DNA of 39,959 nucleotides from an uncultured Oscillospiraceae bacterium (GCA_910588365.1 CAJUQS010000180.1:1-39959); one strand, 5' to 3'. Positions 1 through 8,495 are shown, numbered from the stretch's first letter. Made by a program: numbers and translations. The notes: a model not told the origin generated them from the sequence alone.

Positions 1-25
1 AGAGGTAAAAAGGAGGGGAGGAAAA

Positions 26-148
26 ATGACGCGGGGCAAGGCGGAGGATACAGGCGGGCTGACGCCCGCCAAAGACGACAACGCCGCCCCGTATCATTTT
101 GACCGCCGAACTTTACCGATTTTCAAGTGCGTCGACTATATAGGCTGA
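26..148 (+). CDS. possible small protein, 40 aa, unknown
   Basis: A short reading frame starts with ATG at 26 and ends with TGA at 146-148. It is preceded by a very strong purine-rich Shine-Dalgarno stretch (AAGGAGGGGAGG) at about 10-21, which is the main reason to list it. The predicted product is hydrophilic and slightly basic, has no membrane segment and has a single cysteine near its C-terminus. I recognise no family. It could be a genuine small protein or the start of a frame that is not translated. The strong ribosome-binding site is seen directly; translation is inference. Confidence 0.4.
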   Translation: MTRGKAEDTGGLTPAKDDNAAPYHFDRRTLPIFKCVDYIG

Positions 149-202
149 CATCCAGAGAACAGAGCCATACAATTACCCAAGCCGCCAGAGCGGGGGAATC
201 CG

Positions 203-243
203 GGGGAAGCTGCACGTCCGCGTCCAGCTTCCCCTCAGCTTTT
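203..243 (+). terminator. hairpin, possible terminator
   Basis: GGGGAAGCTG at 203-212 pairs perfectly with CAGCTTCCCC at 225-234 across a 12-nt loop, followed by a weak T-containing tail. It lies between the possible small gene and the promoter of the nucleotidyltransferase gene. The T-run is poor, so terminator function is inferred. Confidence 0.45.
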
Positions 244-321
244 CCCACAGGCGCCCGGGGGATCTCCCCGCCGTCCCCCATTTGTTAACAAAACTTAACA
301 AAATTTGCCGCCCGTTCTCCG

Positions 322-350
322 TTTACTTTTTCTCCGGCATATGCTATCCT
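322..350 (+). promoter_or_regulatory. sigma-A-like promoter for the nucleotidyltransferase gene
   Basis: A -35 box TTTACT (322-327) and a -10 box TATCCT (345-350) are separated by 17 bp and lie about 60 bp upstream of the gene that starts at 416. An AT-rich tract with two TTAACAAAA-like repeats (283-304) sits just upstream and could act as an UP element. The match to consensus is moderate. Confidence 0.5.
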
Positions 351-415
351 ACTTTTACCAGGCCCCGGCAATCCCGCCGGGGGGAGCACGGAACGATTGA
401 CGGAGGAACTTGCAT

Positions 416-1345
416 ATGGAGAAACCTGTTTTGGTCGTCCTGGCTGCCGGCATGGGCAGCCGCTACGGCGGCCTCAAGCAGATGGACCCCGTGGGCGGAC
501 ACGGACAGAGCATTATCGACTACTCCATCTACGATGCCCGGCGGGCCGGATTCGAGAAGGTTATCTTTATCATCAACCGGGAACTGGAGGCGGACTTCCG
601 GGAGCTGGTGGGCGCGCGCATCGGCCGGGGCATGGACACGGCCTACGCCTTCCAGGAGCTGGAGAGCCTTCCCCGGGGATACCGCGTCCCCCTGGGCCGG
701 AAGAAGCCCTGGGGCACCACCCACGCGGTGCTGGCCGCCCGGGAGCTCATCCACGGGCCCTTTGCGGTCATCAATGCCGACGACTACTACGGCCCGGAGG
801 CCTTCCGTGTCATCTACGACTACCTCGCCCACCACCGGGACCGGCCGGACTGCTTCCAGTATGCCATGGTGGGCTACCGCCTGGGCAAGACCGTCACCGA
901 GCACGGCGGCGTCACCCGGGGCATCTGCCACCTGAGCCCGGACGGGCTGCTGGAGGAGGTGGAGGAGTGCCGGGATATTGAGAAGGACGGCGAGGGCGGA
1001 CGCTGCCCGGCCGCCGGCGGGAGCGGCTGGCGGACGCTGCCCGGCGACACCCTGGTGAGCATGAACTTCTGGGGCTTTCAGCACAGCTTTCTGGAGGAGT
1101 CGCAGGCCCGCCTCCCCCTGTTCCTGGATCGGATTCTGGACGAGGACCCCCTGGGCGGGGAGTGTTATCTGCCCATGATGGTCACGGACATGCTCCGCCG
1201 GGGCCGGGCCCAGGTGCGTATGCTCTCCAGCGCCGACAAATGGTACGGTGTCACCTACCGGGAGGACAAGCCCTCGGTGGTCCAGGCCCTGCTGGAAAAA
1301 ACCCAGGCCGGGCTGTATCCCGAAAACCTCTGGGGGGCAGACTAA
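416..1345 (+). CDS. nucleotidyltransferase family (sugar-phosphate NTP transferase-like)
   Basis: This 309-aa protein resembles enzymes that transfer a nucleotidyl group from an NTP to a sugar phosphate or similar phosphorylated substrate. The N-terminus has the Rossmann-like signature LAAGMGSRYGG (residues ~9-19), which binds the NTP. NADDYYG near residue 120 supplies the expected metal-binding acidic residues. The exact substrate cannot be read from sequence. I chose ATG 416 because GGAGG at 402-406 is well spaced for it; an in-frame TTG at 410 lies too close to that site. The gene appears monocistronic, with its own promoter and a repeat-like sequence right after the stop. Confidence 0.85.
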   Translation: MEKPVLVVLAAGMGSRYGGLKQMDPVGGHGQSIIDYSIYDARRAGFEKVIFIINRELEADFRELVGARIGRGMDTAYAFQELESLPRGYRVPLGRKKPWGTTHAVLAARELIHGPFAVINADDYYGPEAFRVIYDYLAHHRDRPDCFQYAMVGYRLGKTVTEHGGVTRGICHLSPDGLLEEVEECRDIEKDGEGGRCPAAGGSGWRTLPGDTLVSMNFWGFQHSFLEESQARLPLFLDRILDEDPLGGECYLPMMVTDMLRRGRAQVRMLSSADKWYGVTYREDKPSVVQALLEKTQAGLYPENLWGAD

Positions 1346-1422
1346 GGTTTGAAAAATGTCATCACGTCCAAACGCCAGCCCTTTTTCCGCTGGTTATATT
1401 TCCACATTTCAAACGACACCTG
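1346..1422 (+). repeat. intergenic repeat with imperfect terminal inverted ends
   Basis: Directly after the stop codon, 1347-1372 begins GTTTGAAAAATG and closely matches 21094-21119 (23 of 26 positions by eye). A related copy runs in the opposite orientation around 4520-4548. The segment here ends near 1403-1415 with an inverted relative of the same start (ATTTCAAAC). It looks like a small dispersed non-coding repeat rather than a gene. Confidence 0.5.
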
Positions 1423-1492
1423 CCGTATAACCTCTTAAAACCGAAATTTTCCTGCCGCGCCGGATGCGGCAGAGAAGGGAATGATTCCTCCA

Positions 1493-2260
1493 ATGATTTT
1501 TTATTTCTCCGCCACGGGCAACAGCAAATACGCCGCAGAGCGCATTGCCGCCGCCACGGACGACCACCTGATTTTCCTGCGGGACGCGGTGCGCAGCCGC
1601 AGCTACCGCTACGACGTCAGCCGTGAGCAGCGCATCGGCTTCGTGGTGCCCACCTATTTCTACGGCCTGCCCAGTATCCTCACCTTCTTTCTGGAGAAGC
1701 TGCAGCTGAGCGGGTACCGGGACCAATATGTATACCTGGTGCTCACCTGCGGGGGCAGCACGGGCAACGCGGCGGGACAGATGGCAAAGCTGCTGAAGAA
1801 GAAGGACATCGCCCTCTCGGCCCAGTTCGGCGTGCGCATGGTGGACAACTACGTCCCCCTGGGGCAGATCGCGGACGAGGCGAGCGCCGCCCAGAAGCTG
1901 GATTTGGCGGAGCTCCCCATTGACGACGCCTGCCGGGCCATCCGGGCCAAGGGCATTGGCGATTACAACCGCTTCCGCGGGGTGGCGGCGGAGCTGTTCA
2001 CCGCCGTGGCTTACCCCCTCTACGCCCATGGCCGGTCCACCCGGCCCTTTGTGGTGACGGACGAGTGCATCAGCTGCGGGCTGTGCCAGGAGATCTGCCC
2101 CTGCGGCGCCATCACCCTGTCCGGCGGGAAACCCGCCTGGACCAAGTCCAAGTGCGTCCACTGCCTGGGGTGCCTCCACCGGTGCCCCACCCAGGCCATT
2201 CACTGGAAAAAGGCGGACGAGCACCGGGGCAGGTACTACAATCCCCGGGTGGAGCCCTGA
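1493..2260 (+). CDS. EFR1 family flavodoxin/ferredoxin protein
   Basis: A 255-aa cytosolic redox protein. The N-terminus (FSATGNSKYAAERIA) is a flavodoxin-like FMN-binding loop. The C-terminus carries two 4Fe-4S ferredoxin motifs of the CxxCxxCxxxCP type: CISCGLCQEICP near residue 185 and CVHCLGCLHRCP about 30 residues later. This combination defines the EFR1 family of gut anaerobes, whose electron partners are mostly unknown. ATG 1493 is preferred over ATG 1481 because the only purine-rich site (AGAAGGGA) abuts 1481 directly; family members also begin close to the FSATGN motif. A small hairpin (CTGCCGC/GCGGCAG, 1452-1472) precedes the ribosome-binding region. Confidence 0.85.
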   Translation: MIFYFSATGNSKYAAERIAAATDDHLIFLRDAVRSRSYRYDVSREQRIGFVVPTYFYGLPSILTFFLEKLQLSGYRDQYVYLVLTCGGSTGNAAGQMAKLLKKKDIALSAQFGVRMVDNYVPLGQIADEASAAQKLDLAELPIDDACRAIRAKGIGDYNRFRGVAAELFTAVAYPLYAHGRSTRPFVVTDECISCGLCQEICPCGAITLSGGKPAWTKSKCVHCLGCLHRCPTQAIHWKKADEHRGRYYNPRVEP

Positions 2261-2429
2261 ATCCAGCCTGCACAGCGCGGGAGGAGTGTCCGGAATTTGG
2301 ACACCCCTCCCCTTTTGGTAGTGGCGTCCGGCGGAAAGCCAGGGTAGGATATGGGCAACAACATCCTATCTGCGGAAAGGGGGCCTCCCTACGAGGTCGA
2401 AATGGCTGAAATACCTGCCCGCCGGGGTA

Positions 2430-3044
2430 ATGGCGGGGTGCGCGGCGGCATTCCTGCTGCTGGGACGGGACATGCAGCCCGCCGACATCCTGCACTGGTC
2501 CCCCGCCAATCCCGCCCTGGCGGCGCTGTTTCTCATCGCCCTGTACGCCTTCAAGAGTATGAGCGTGTTCTTCCCCCTGGTGGTGCTGTATCTGGCCGGA
2601 GGTCTGCTGTTTCCCCTGCCGGCGGCCCTGGGGGTGAATCTGGCGGGGCTGGCGGTGTGCGAGGCGCTGCCCTACTGGGCGGGCCGCCTCTCGGCGGCAG
2701 ACACCCTGGCGCGGCTGGAGCGGAAATATCCCAGGCTGGAGCAGCTGGAGAAGCTGCGGCAGAAGAACAGCTTCCTCTTCGCCGCTCTGGCCCGGGCGGT
2801 TGGGGTTCTGCCCGGGGACGTGGTGAGCCTCTACTTCGGGGCGGTGCGCCTGCCCTTCGCGCCCTACCTGGCCGGGAGTCTGCTGGGGCTTTGTCCCACC
2901 ATGCTTGCGGTGAGTATCATGGGCGCCAGCGCCTCCGATCCCCTCTCCCCGGCCTTCCTGCTGGCGGCGGGGGCGGACGCGCTGATCGCGGCGTTCTCCC
3001 TCCTGGCGTGCCGCCGTATGCTGAAAAAAAAACGGCAATCCTGA
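2430..3044 (+). CDS. VTT/DedA-type (TVP38/TMEM64 family) membrane protein
   Basis: A 204-aa polytopic membrane protein with about five hydrophobic segments. It resembles the VTT-domain (SNARE-associated/TVP38) family, which includes DedA-type proteins implicated in lipid scrambling or polyprenyl-phosphate recycling. The central segment FLFAALARAVGVLPGDVVS fits the conserved re-entrant region of the family. The start is uncertain: ATG 2430 has only a weak ribosome-binding site (GGGGT), and the in-frame codons just upstream encode a plausible basic-hydrophobic N-terminus (KWLKYLPAGV) with no ATG, GTG or TTG. The true start may be an unusual codon upstream. Confidence 0.7.
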   Translation: MAGCAAAFLLLGRDMQPADILHWSPANPALAALFLIALYAFKSMSVFFPLVVLYLAGGLLFPLPAALGVNLAGLAVCEALPYWAGRLSAADTLARLERKYPRLEQLEKLRQKNSFLFAALARAVGVLPGDVVSLYFGAVRLPFAPYLAGSLLGLCPTMLAVSIMGASASDPLSPAFLLAAGADALIAAFSLLACRRMLKKKRQS

Positions 3045-3055
3045 CCCGCTCCCTC

Positions 3056-3084
3056 TTTTCAAACGCCGTGCCCCGTGGTATACT
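3056..3084 (+). promoter_or_regulatory. promoter for the zinc-ribbon membrane protein
   Basis: TTTTCA (3056-3061) and TATACT (3079-3084) have a 17-bp spacer. The -10 box sits inside an inverted repeat (CCGTGCC ... GGCACGG, 3066-3094), a possible operator. The promoter lies immediately downstream of the VTT gene. Confidence 0.55.
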
Positions 3085-3107
3085 GGTGGCACGGGGAGGG
3101 ATGAGAT

Positions 3108-3494
3108 ATGAAAATCATTGCCTGCGAGGACTGCGGGAAGCGGTACGACTTTGACAGGGACGACTTTTGCCCCAAGTGCGGCGCGTTCAATCCGCCGGTA
3201 AAGACCTGGGGCACGGACGCCCAGGGCAACGTCATCCGGGTGGACGGGGTGAACGAGGCCAACCACGAGAAGTCCTTTGTCCACAGCGAGGTGCACAGGG
3301 AGAAGCGGGTCCGGCGGACGGCGGGACTGGACCAGGCGGCCGTCAAAAAGAAAGGGCCTCCCTCCCAGCAGAACGGGACCCAGGCGGGTACAAAATCCCT
3401 GCTGCTGGTGATTTTCATCATCGCGGCACTGGTCGTTATCGGCAATATCGTACTGCCATTTCTCGTATACCTGTTGTCAAATCTATTCTTCTAA
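3108..3494 (+). CDS. zinc-ribbon protein with C-terminal membrane anchor
   Basis: A 128-aa protein with an N-terminal zinc ribbon: CEDCGKRYDF at residues 6-15, paired with CPKCGAF about 15 residues on, giving four cysteines in CxxC pairs. A charged, hydrophilic middle follows, then one strongly hydrophobic C-terminal transmembrane helix (residues ~97-125). The start has a clear GGAGGG site seven bases upstream. Such small membrane zinc-ribbon proteins are common in Firmicutes and have no assigned role. It has its own promoter and an excellent terminator, so it is probably monocistronic. Confidence 0.75.
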   Translation: MKIIACEDCGKRYDFDRDDFCPKCGAFNPPVKTWGTDAQGNVIRVDGVNEANHEKSFVHSEVHREKRVRRTAGLDQAAVKKKGPPSQQNGTQAGTKSLLLVIFIIAALVVIGNIVLPFLVYLLSNLFF

Positions 3495-3502
3495 TTTTAC
3501 AA

Positions 3503-3551
3503 AAACCGGACGGACTGCCAGAAAGCGGTCCGTCCGGTTTTCTTCTTTTTC
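3503..3551 (+). terminator. rho-independent terminator
   Basis: A perfect 13-bp stem AAACCGGACGGAC (3503-3515) / GTCCGTCCGGTTT (3528-3540) is followed by a T-rich run. It ends the zinc-ribbon gene. Confidence 0.9.
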
Positions 3552-3587
3552 GGACATACTATACCGAAAGCGCCATGAAAGTTTTTG

Positions 3588-3696
3588 TCCTGCCGGACGG
3601 GCGATGCGGGACTTCGGTGCGGCGATAGACCCGCATCGCGGCCCTGTAACCGTCATTAAAGTTCTTTTTGATACTTTTTCTTTCAAGAAAAAGTAT
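3588..3696 (+). repeat. dispersed repeat family R2, copy A
   Basis: This copy starts with TCCTGCCGGACGGGC and ends in a perfect palindrome at 3671-3696 (ATACTTTTTCTT, tc, AAGAAAAAGTAT). A homologous copy lies at 19848-19963, and the first block alone recurs at 19758-19779. The palindrome stem differs between the two full copies yet stays fully paired, so the hairpin itself seems to be conserved. It lies between the terminator at 3503 and the deacetylase gene. Confidence 0.7.
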
Positions 3697-3725
3697 GATT
3701 ACCTAATTATAAGGATAGATGCAAC

Positions 3726-4481
3726 ATGAAAAAGCTATTTGCGTTCCTGATTCCCTGTCTGCTGCTGTCGGGCTGCGCGGCTCCGGCGCTGGGCGGGGCG
3801 GAGATACCTGTGGAGATTCTGGGCGGTCTGGACGAGGCCACGCGGCGGGAGCTGGTGGAGGAGCCCAAATATGTCGCCTTAACCTTTGACGACGGTCCCC
3901 GCGCGAGCACCACGTCCCGTCTGCTGGACGGGCTGCTGGAGCGGGGTGTGTCGGCCACATTTTTCGTCATCGGGCAGCAGATCCCGGGCAACGAGGAGCT
4001 TCTGCGGCGGATGGCGGCGGAGGGGCACCAGATAGGCAACCACACCTACTCCCATGTGAAGCTGCTCAAGTCGGAAAAGGACGTGGTGGTGCAGGAGATT
4101 CAAAAGACGGAGGTACTGCTGCGGGGCGCGGTGGGCGAGGGCAGCTTCTGGCTGCGCCCGCCCTACGGCTACATCGGCGCGGAGCGGGCGGCGCTGGTGA
4201 AGACGCCCATGGTGTACTGGACCGTGGACCCCCGGGACTGGGAGCTGCTGGACGCGGGGAAGGTGGCCTGCGCCGTGACGGGCTGCGTCCAGCCCGGGGA
4301 CGTCATCCTGCTCCACGACTTCTACCCCACCAGCGTGGACGCGGCGCTGCAAATCGTGGACCAGCTCCAGGGGGAGGGGTATACCTTCGTCACGGTGGAG
4401 GAGCTGTTCCGCATCCAGGGCGTCACGCCCCAGGCGGGGGTGCTGTACGCCTCGCCGTGCAGGGTGAGGGACCTGGAATAG
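3726..4481 (+). CDS. polysaccharide deacetylase family lipoprotein
   Basis: A 251-aa exported protein. Residues 1-17 form a lipoprotein signal peptide with lipobox LLSGC (Cys17), so it should be anchored on the outer face of the membrane. The NodB/CE4 fold motifs follow in order: TFDDGP near residue 52 (catalytic base and metal ligand), HTYSHV (metal-binding histidines), RPPYG, WTVDPRDW and ILLHD. This family removes N-acetyl groups from cell-wall sugars such as peptidoglycan GlcNAc/MurNAc; the precise substrate is inferred only. The start has an AAGGAT site. It converges with the V-ATPase operon. Confidence 0.9.
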   Translation: MKKLFAFLIPCLLLSGCAAPALGGAEIPVEILGGLDEATRRELVEEPKYVALTFDDGPRASTTSRLLDGLLERGVSATFFVIGQQIPGNEELLRRMAAEGHQIGNHTYSHVKLLKSEKDVVVQEIQKTEVLLRGAVGEGSFWLRPPYGYIGAERAALVKTPMVYWTVDPRDWELLDAGKVACAVTGCVQPGDVILLHDFYPTSVDAALQIVDQLQGEGYTFVTVEELFRIQGVTPQAGVLYASPCRVRDLE

Positions 4482-4570
4482 GGTCAGCCAGCACGTCCGG
4501 CGGCGGCCCTTTTCCCACCGCTGGGTATGTTCCCATTTTCAAACAGCCCCTCATCTTTTTGGCACGCAAA

Positions 4571-4600
4571 AGAGCTGCCCGGATGGTTCCGGGCAGCTCT
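4571..4600 (-). terminator. terminator of the V-ATPase operon (probably bidirectional)
   Basis: A 12-bp perfect stem AGAGCTGCCCGG / CCGGGCAGCTCT with a 6-nt loop lies 20 bases beyond the subunit D stop. On the minus strand the stem ends in a short T-run. It separates this operon from the convergent deacetylase gene. Confidence 0.8.
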
Positions 4601-4619
4601 TGCGCTCGTTATCGGGATT

Positions 4620-5285
4620 TTACGCGGTGGCGGGCTGCTTGAAGTCGTGGGCTTCCTGGAGCACCATATCCTTCACCTTCATCAGGCGGGTAATGTTGCC
4701 GCGCTCGTTCTCGTCCAGCTTCATGGAGATATAGCGGATCTTCTGCTGGAAGTCGGGGATCATGACGTACTCCAGCGCGTTGACGCGCCGGCGGGTCTTC
4801 TCAATGTCCTCGGCCAGCAGCTGCATGGTCTTCTCCACCTCGGCCAGCTCCAGCATGTCGCTGAACACGTTGGCCAGGGCCTCCAGGGCGGCGTCCAGCT
4901 CGCCGGAGGTCTGGGCGAAGCCGTAGGGGTAGATCTCCGCCGGGTCCTCGTTCTTGGTGTGGAACTCGTAGACCGGCACGTTGACAGACATGATGTTCTG
5001 GTACTTCATGTCCAGCTCCACGCTCTGCTTGGGGTAGAGCAGCGCCTGCTCCAGCATCTCCGGGCTCATGAGGGCGGAGGCCACGGTGAAGGCGGCGTTG
5101 GCCTTCTCCAGGCCCTCCTCCACCTTCCTGCGCAGCTCCCGGTTGCGCCGGACGATCTCCAGAAACTGCTTCATCAGCTCATCGCGCTTGTCCTTGAGGA
5201 GCTTGTGGCCCCGGGTGGCGGTCTTCAGCCGGCCCTTCAGCCGGGTCAGCTCCATTCTGGTCGGGTTTATGGTCTTAGAGGCCAT
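4620..5285 (-). CDS. atpD (ntpD): V-type ATP synthase subunit D
   Basis: A 221-aa protein forming the central rotor shaft of the V/A-type ATPase. It couples rotation in the A3B3 head to the membrane ring. The N-terminal motif (INPTRMELTRLKGRL) and the long coiled-coil helices at both ends are typical of the family, and the length matches. AGAGGTGA precedes the ATG. It is the last gene of the operon, 49 bp after subunit B. Confidence 0.93.
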   Translation of the reverse strand: MASKTINPTRMELTRLKGRLKTATRGHKLLKDKRDELMKQFLEIVRRNRELRRKVEEGLEKANAAFTVASALMSPEMLEQALLYPKQSVELDMKYQNIMSVNVPVYEFHTKNEDPAEIYPYGFAQTSGELDAALEALANVFSDMLELAEVEKTMQLLAEDIEKTRRRVNALEYVMIPDFQQKIRYISMKLDENERGNITRLMKVKDMVLQEAHDFKQPATA

Positions 5286-5334
5286 CTGTTCACCTCTTTC
5301 CTAAATCATAATCTCTGCAATCGAAACCGCCCGC

Positions 5335-6717
5335 TCAGGAGTCCTTCTTGGGCAGGTATTTCTCGATCATCTCCGACTTGATACGCTTGAGCTCGCTCTT
5401 GGGCAGGATGCTCAGCAGCTCCCAGCCCAGATCCAGGGTCTCGATGACGCTGCGGTTGGTCTCATAGCCCTGGGAGACATAGCGCTTCTCGAACTCATCG
5501 GCGAACTTGGCGTACAGCAGGTCCGTGGGGCTCAGGGCCGCCTCGCCCAGGATGGTCATCAGCTCCTTGGCCTCTTTGCCGGAGGCGTAGGCCGCGAACA
5601 GCTGGTTCATGGTAGAGGCGTGGTCCTCTCTCGTCTTGCCCACGCCCACGCCCTTGTCCTTCAGACGGCTCAGGCTGGGCAGCACGTCCACGGGGGGATT
5701 GATGCCCTTGCGGTAGAGCTCCCGGGAGAGGATGATCTGACCCTCGGTGATGTAACCGGTCAGGTCGGGGATGGGGTGGGTCTTGTCGTCCTCGGGCATG
5801 GTGAGGATGGGGATCATGGTGATGGACCCGTCCTTGCCCAGCTGACGGCCGGCCCGCTCGTAGATGGTAGCCAGGTTGGTGTACAGGTAGCCGGGGTAGC
5901 CGCGGCGGCCGGGGACTTCCTTCTTGGCGGCGGAAACCTCGCGCAGGGCCTCGGCGTAGTTGGTGATGTCGGTGAGGATGACCAGAACGTGCATCCCCTT
6001 GTCAAAGGCCAGGTACTCCGCCGCTGTCAGCGCCATGCGGGGCGTGGCGATACGCTCGACGGCGGGGTCGTCGGCCAGGTTGGTGAAGAGCACGGTACGG
6101 TCGATGGCTCCCGTGCGCTTGAACTCGTTGACGAAGTACTCCGACTCCTCGAAGGTGATGCCGATGGCGGCGAAGACCACGGCGAAGTTGGACGCGGAGT
6201 CCCCCAGCACCTTGGCCTGGCGGGCAATCTGGGCCGCCAGCTGGGCGTGGGGCAGGCCGGAGCCGGAGAAGATGGGCAGCTTCTGGCCGCGGACCAGGGT
6301 GTTCAGTCCGTCGATGGAGCTGACGCCGGTCTGGATGAACTCGTTGGGGTAGTCCCGGGCGGCGGGGTTCATGGGCTGGCCGTTGATGTCCCGGCTGGCC
6401 TCGGGCAGGATGGCGGGGCCGCCGTCAATGGGCTGGCCCATGCCGTTGAAGACCCGGCCCAGCATATCGCCGGACACGCCCAGCTCCAGGGGGTGGCCCA
6501 GGAAGCGGATCTTGGAGTCCCGCAGGTTGATACCGGCGGAGGGCTCAAAGAGCTGGACCACGGCCTTGTCTCCGTTGACCTCCAGCACCTGGCAGCGGCG
6601 GAGGCTGCCGTCCTTCAGCTCGATCTCACCCAGCTCGTCGTAGGTGACGCCCTCGACGTGCTCAACCACCATCAGAGGTCCGGAGATCTCGTGTATGGTA
6701 CGGTATTCCTTCATCAT
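5335..6717 (-). CDS. atpB (ntpB): V-type ATP synthase subunit B
   Basis: A 460-aa regulatory, non-catalytic subunit of the A3B3 head. It has the expected beta-barrel N-terminus, SGSGLPHAQLAAQIARQA in place of a Walker A loop, and the family segment PGRRGYPGYLYTNLATIYERAGR. The lack of a working P-loop is normal for B subunits. Its ATG overlaps the stop of subunit A (ATGA), so translation is coupled and the two are made in equal amounts. A second in-frame ATG follows directly, so the start could be 6714. Confidence 0.95.
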   Translation of the reverse strand: MMKEYRTIHEISGPLMVVEHVEGVTYDELGEIELKDGSLRRCQVLEVNGDKAVVQLFEPSAGINLRDSKIRFLGHPLELGVSGDMLGRVFNGMGQPIDGGPAILPEASRDINGQPMNPAARDYPNEFIQTGVSSIDGLNTLVRGQKLPIFSGSGLPHAQLAAQIARQAKVLGDSASNFAVVFAAIGITFEESEYFVNEFKRTGAIDRTVLFTNLADDPAVERIATPRMALTAAEYLAFDKGMHVLVILTDITNYAEALREVSAAKKEVPGRRGYPGYLYTNLATIYERAGRQLGKDGSITMIPILTMPEDDKTHPIPDLTGYITEGQIILSRELYRKGINPPVDVLPSLSRLKDKGVGVGKTREDHASTMNQLFAAYASGKEAKELMTILGEAALSPTDLLYAKFADEFEKRYVSQGYETNRSVIETLDLGWELLSILPKSELKRIKSEMIEKYLPKKDS

Positions 6718-8495
6718 AAGTCAGCACCTGCTTTCTCCACGATCTCGGCGATCTCCCGCTCCATCTCGTCGGCAATGGCGGCGTACTCCTGGACGTACTT
6801 GTCGGCGTCCACGAACTTCGCGCGGCCAATCTTCTCCTTGGCGGGGATGTCCAGCATGGGGGCCAGGGGCGCGCCCTTGGCCACGGCGTCCCGGGCCAGG
6901 CGGTCGAAGTCCAGCACCAGTGCCAGCATCCGCATCTGGCGGTCGTGGCTGGAGTAGCTGTCCACGTCCATGAAGGCGTTCTGCTGGAGGAAGTCCTCGC
7001 GGACCATCTTGGCGGTCTCCAGGGTGAGCTGGTCGTTGGCGCCAAGGGAGTCCTTACCAACCAGCTGGACGATCTCGTTGAGGTTGTCCTCCTCCTGGAG
7101 GATGCTCATGGCCTTGTTCCGGTTCTCGATGAACTGGGGACCCAGGTGCTCGTCGAACCAGGGCTTCATGTTGTCCAGGTAGTTGGAGTAGGAGTTCAGC
7201 CAGTTGATGGCGGGGAAGTGGCGGCGGTAGGCCAGGGAGGAGTCCAGGGACCAGAACACCTTGACGATGCGCATGGTGCCCTGGCTGACGGGCTCGGACA
7301 GGTCGCCGCCCGGAGGGGACACGGCGCCCACGGCCGTCAGGGAGCCGGTGCGGTCCTCGCTGCCCATGCACTGCACCACGCCGGCCCGCTCATAGAACTG
7401 GGCCAGACGGGAAGCCAGGTAGGCGGGGTAGCCCTCCTCGCCGGGCATCTCCTCCAGACGGCCGGACATCTCACGCAGAGCCTCGGCCCAGCGGGAGGTG
7501 GAGTCGGCGATAACGGCCACAGCGTAGCCCATGTCGCGGAAGTACTCGGCAATGGTGATGCCGGTGTACACCGACGCCTCACGGGCGGCCACGGGCATGT
7601 CGGAGGTGTTGGCGATGAGCACCGTCCGCTTCATCAGCGACTCGCCGGTGCGGGGGTCCTGCAGCTCGGGGAACTCGCGCAGAACGTCGGTCATCTCGTT
7701 GCCGCGCTCGCCGCAGCCCACGTAGATGACGATATCCACGTCCGACCACTTGGCCAGCTGGTGCTGCACCACGGTCTTGCCGGAGCCGAAGGGGCCGGGG
7801 ACGGCGGCGGTGCCGCCCTTGGCGATGGGGAACATGGTGTCGATGATCCGCTGGCCGGACTGGAGGGGCGCCACCGGGTTGTACTTGCGCTTGTAGGGGC
7901 GGCCCACGCGGACAGGCCACTTCTGGACCATGGTCAGCTCCACGCTCCCGCCCTTGTCGGTCTTGATCTTGGCGATGACCTCGTCAACAATGTAATTGCC
8001 GGGCTTGGCGGTCCACTCCACGGTGCCGCTGATGCCGTTGGGGACCATAATCTTGTGGAGAACGACCTCCGTCTCGGGCACGGTGCCCAGCACGTCGCCG
8101 CCCACCACCCGCTCGCCCACCTTGGCAACGGGGGTATAGGCCCACTTCTTCTCCCTGGTCAGGGCGGGGACCTCCACGCCGCGGGCCAGGTTGTTGGACT
8201 TGGTCTGCTTGACGATCTCCTCCAGCGGGCGCTGGATGCCGTCGTAGATATTCTCAATGATGCCGGGCCCGAGCTCCACGCTCAGGGGTGCGCCGGTGGT
8301 CTCCACCGCCGCGCCGGGGCCCAGGCCGCTGGTCTCCTCGTAGACCTGGATGGAGGCCTGGTCGCCGGTCATGGTCAGAATCTCGCCAATCAGCCGCTGC
8401 TCGCCCACGCGGACCACGTCCTGCATGTTGGCGTCAGCAAGGCCGTCGGCCACCACCAGCGGGCCGGAAACCTTGATGATTTTTCCTTGACTCAT
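6714..8495 (-). CDS. atpA (ntpA): V-type ATP synthase catalytic subunit A
   Basis: A 593-aa catalytic subunit that binds and hydrolyses (or makes) ATP in the V1 head. The Walker A loop GPFGSGKT lies near residue 235, following the A-subunit-specific insertion domain (residues ~110-190). GERGNEM and the SRWAEALREMSGRLEEMPGE region are characteristic. The length is normal for prokaryotic A subunits. GAAGGA precedes the ATG. Unusually, the next upstream gene (F) ends 460 bp away, and this gap is filled by dispersed hairpin repeats. Confidence 0.96.
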   Translation of the reverse strand: MSQGKIIKVSGPLVVADGLADANMQDVVRVGEQRLIGEILTMTGDQASIQVYEETSGLGPGAAVETTGAPLSVELGPGIIENIYDGIQRPLEEIVKQTKSNNLARGVEVPALTREKKWAYTPVAKVGERVVGGDVLGTVPETEVVLHKIMVPNGISGTVEWTAKPGNYIVDEVIAKIKTDKGGSVELTMVQKWPVRVGRPYKRKYNPVAPLQSGQRIIDTMFPIAKGGTAAVPGPFGSGKTVVQHQLAKWSDVDIVIYVGCGERGNEMTDVLREFPELQDPRTGESLMKRTVLIANTSDMPVAAREASVYTGITIAEYFRDMGYAVAVIADSTSRWAEALREMSGRLEEMPGEEGYPAYLASRLAQFYERAGVVQCMGSEDRTGSLTAVGAVSPPGGDLSEPVSQGTMRIVKVFWSLDSSLAYRRHFPAINWLNSYSNYLDNMKPWFDEHLGPQFIENRNKAMSILQEEDNLNEIVQLVGKDSLGANDQLTLETAKMVREDFLQQNAFMDVDSYSSHDRQMRMLALVLDFDRLARDAVAKGAPLAPMLDIPAKEKIGRAKFVDADKYVQEYAAIADEMEREIAEIVEKAGADL

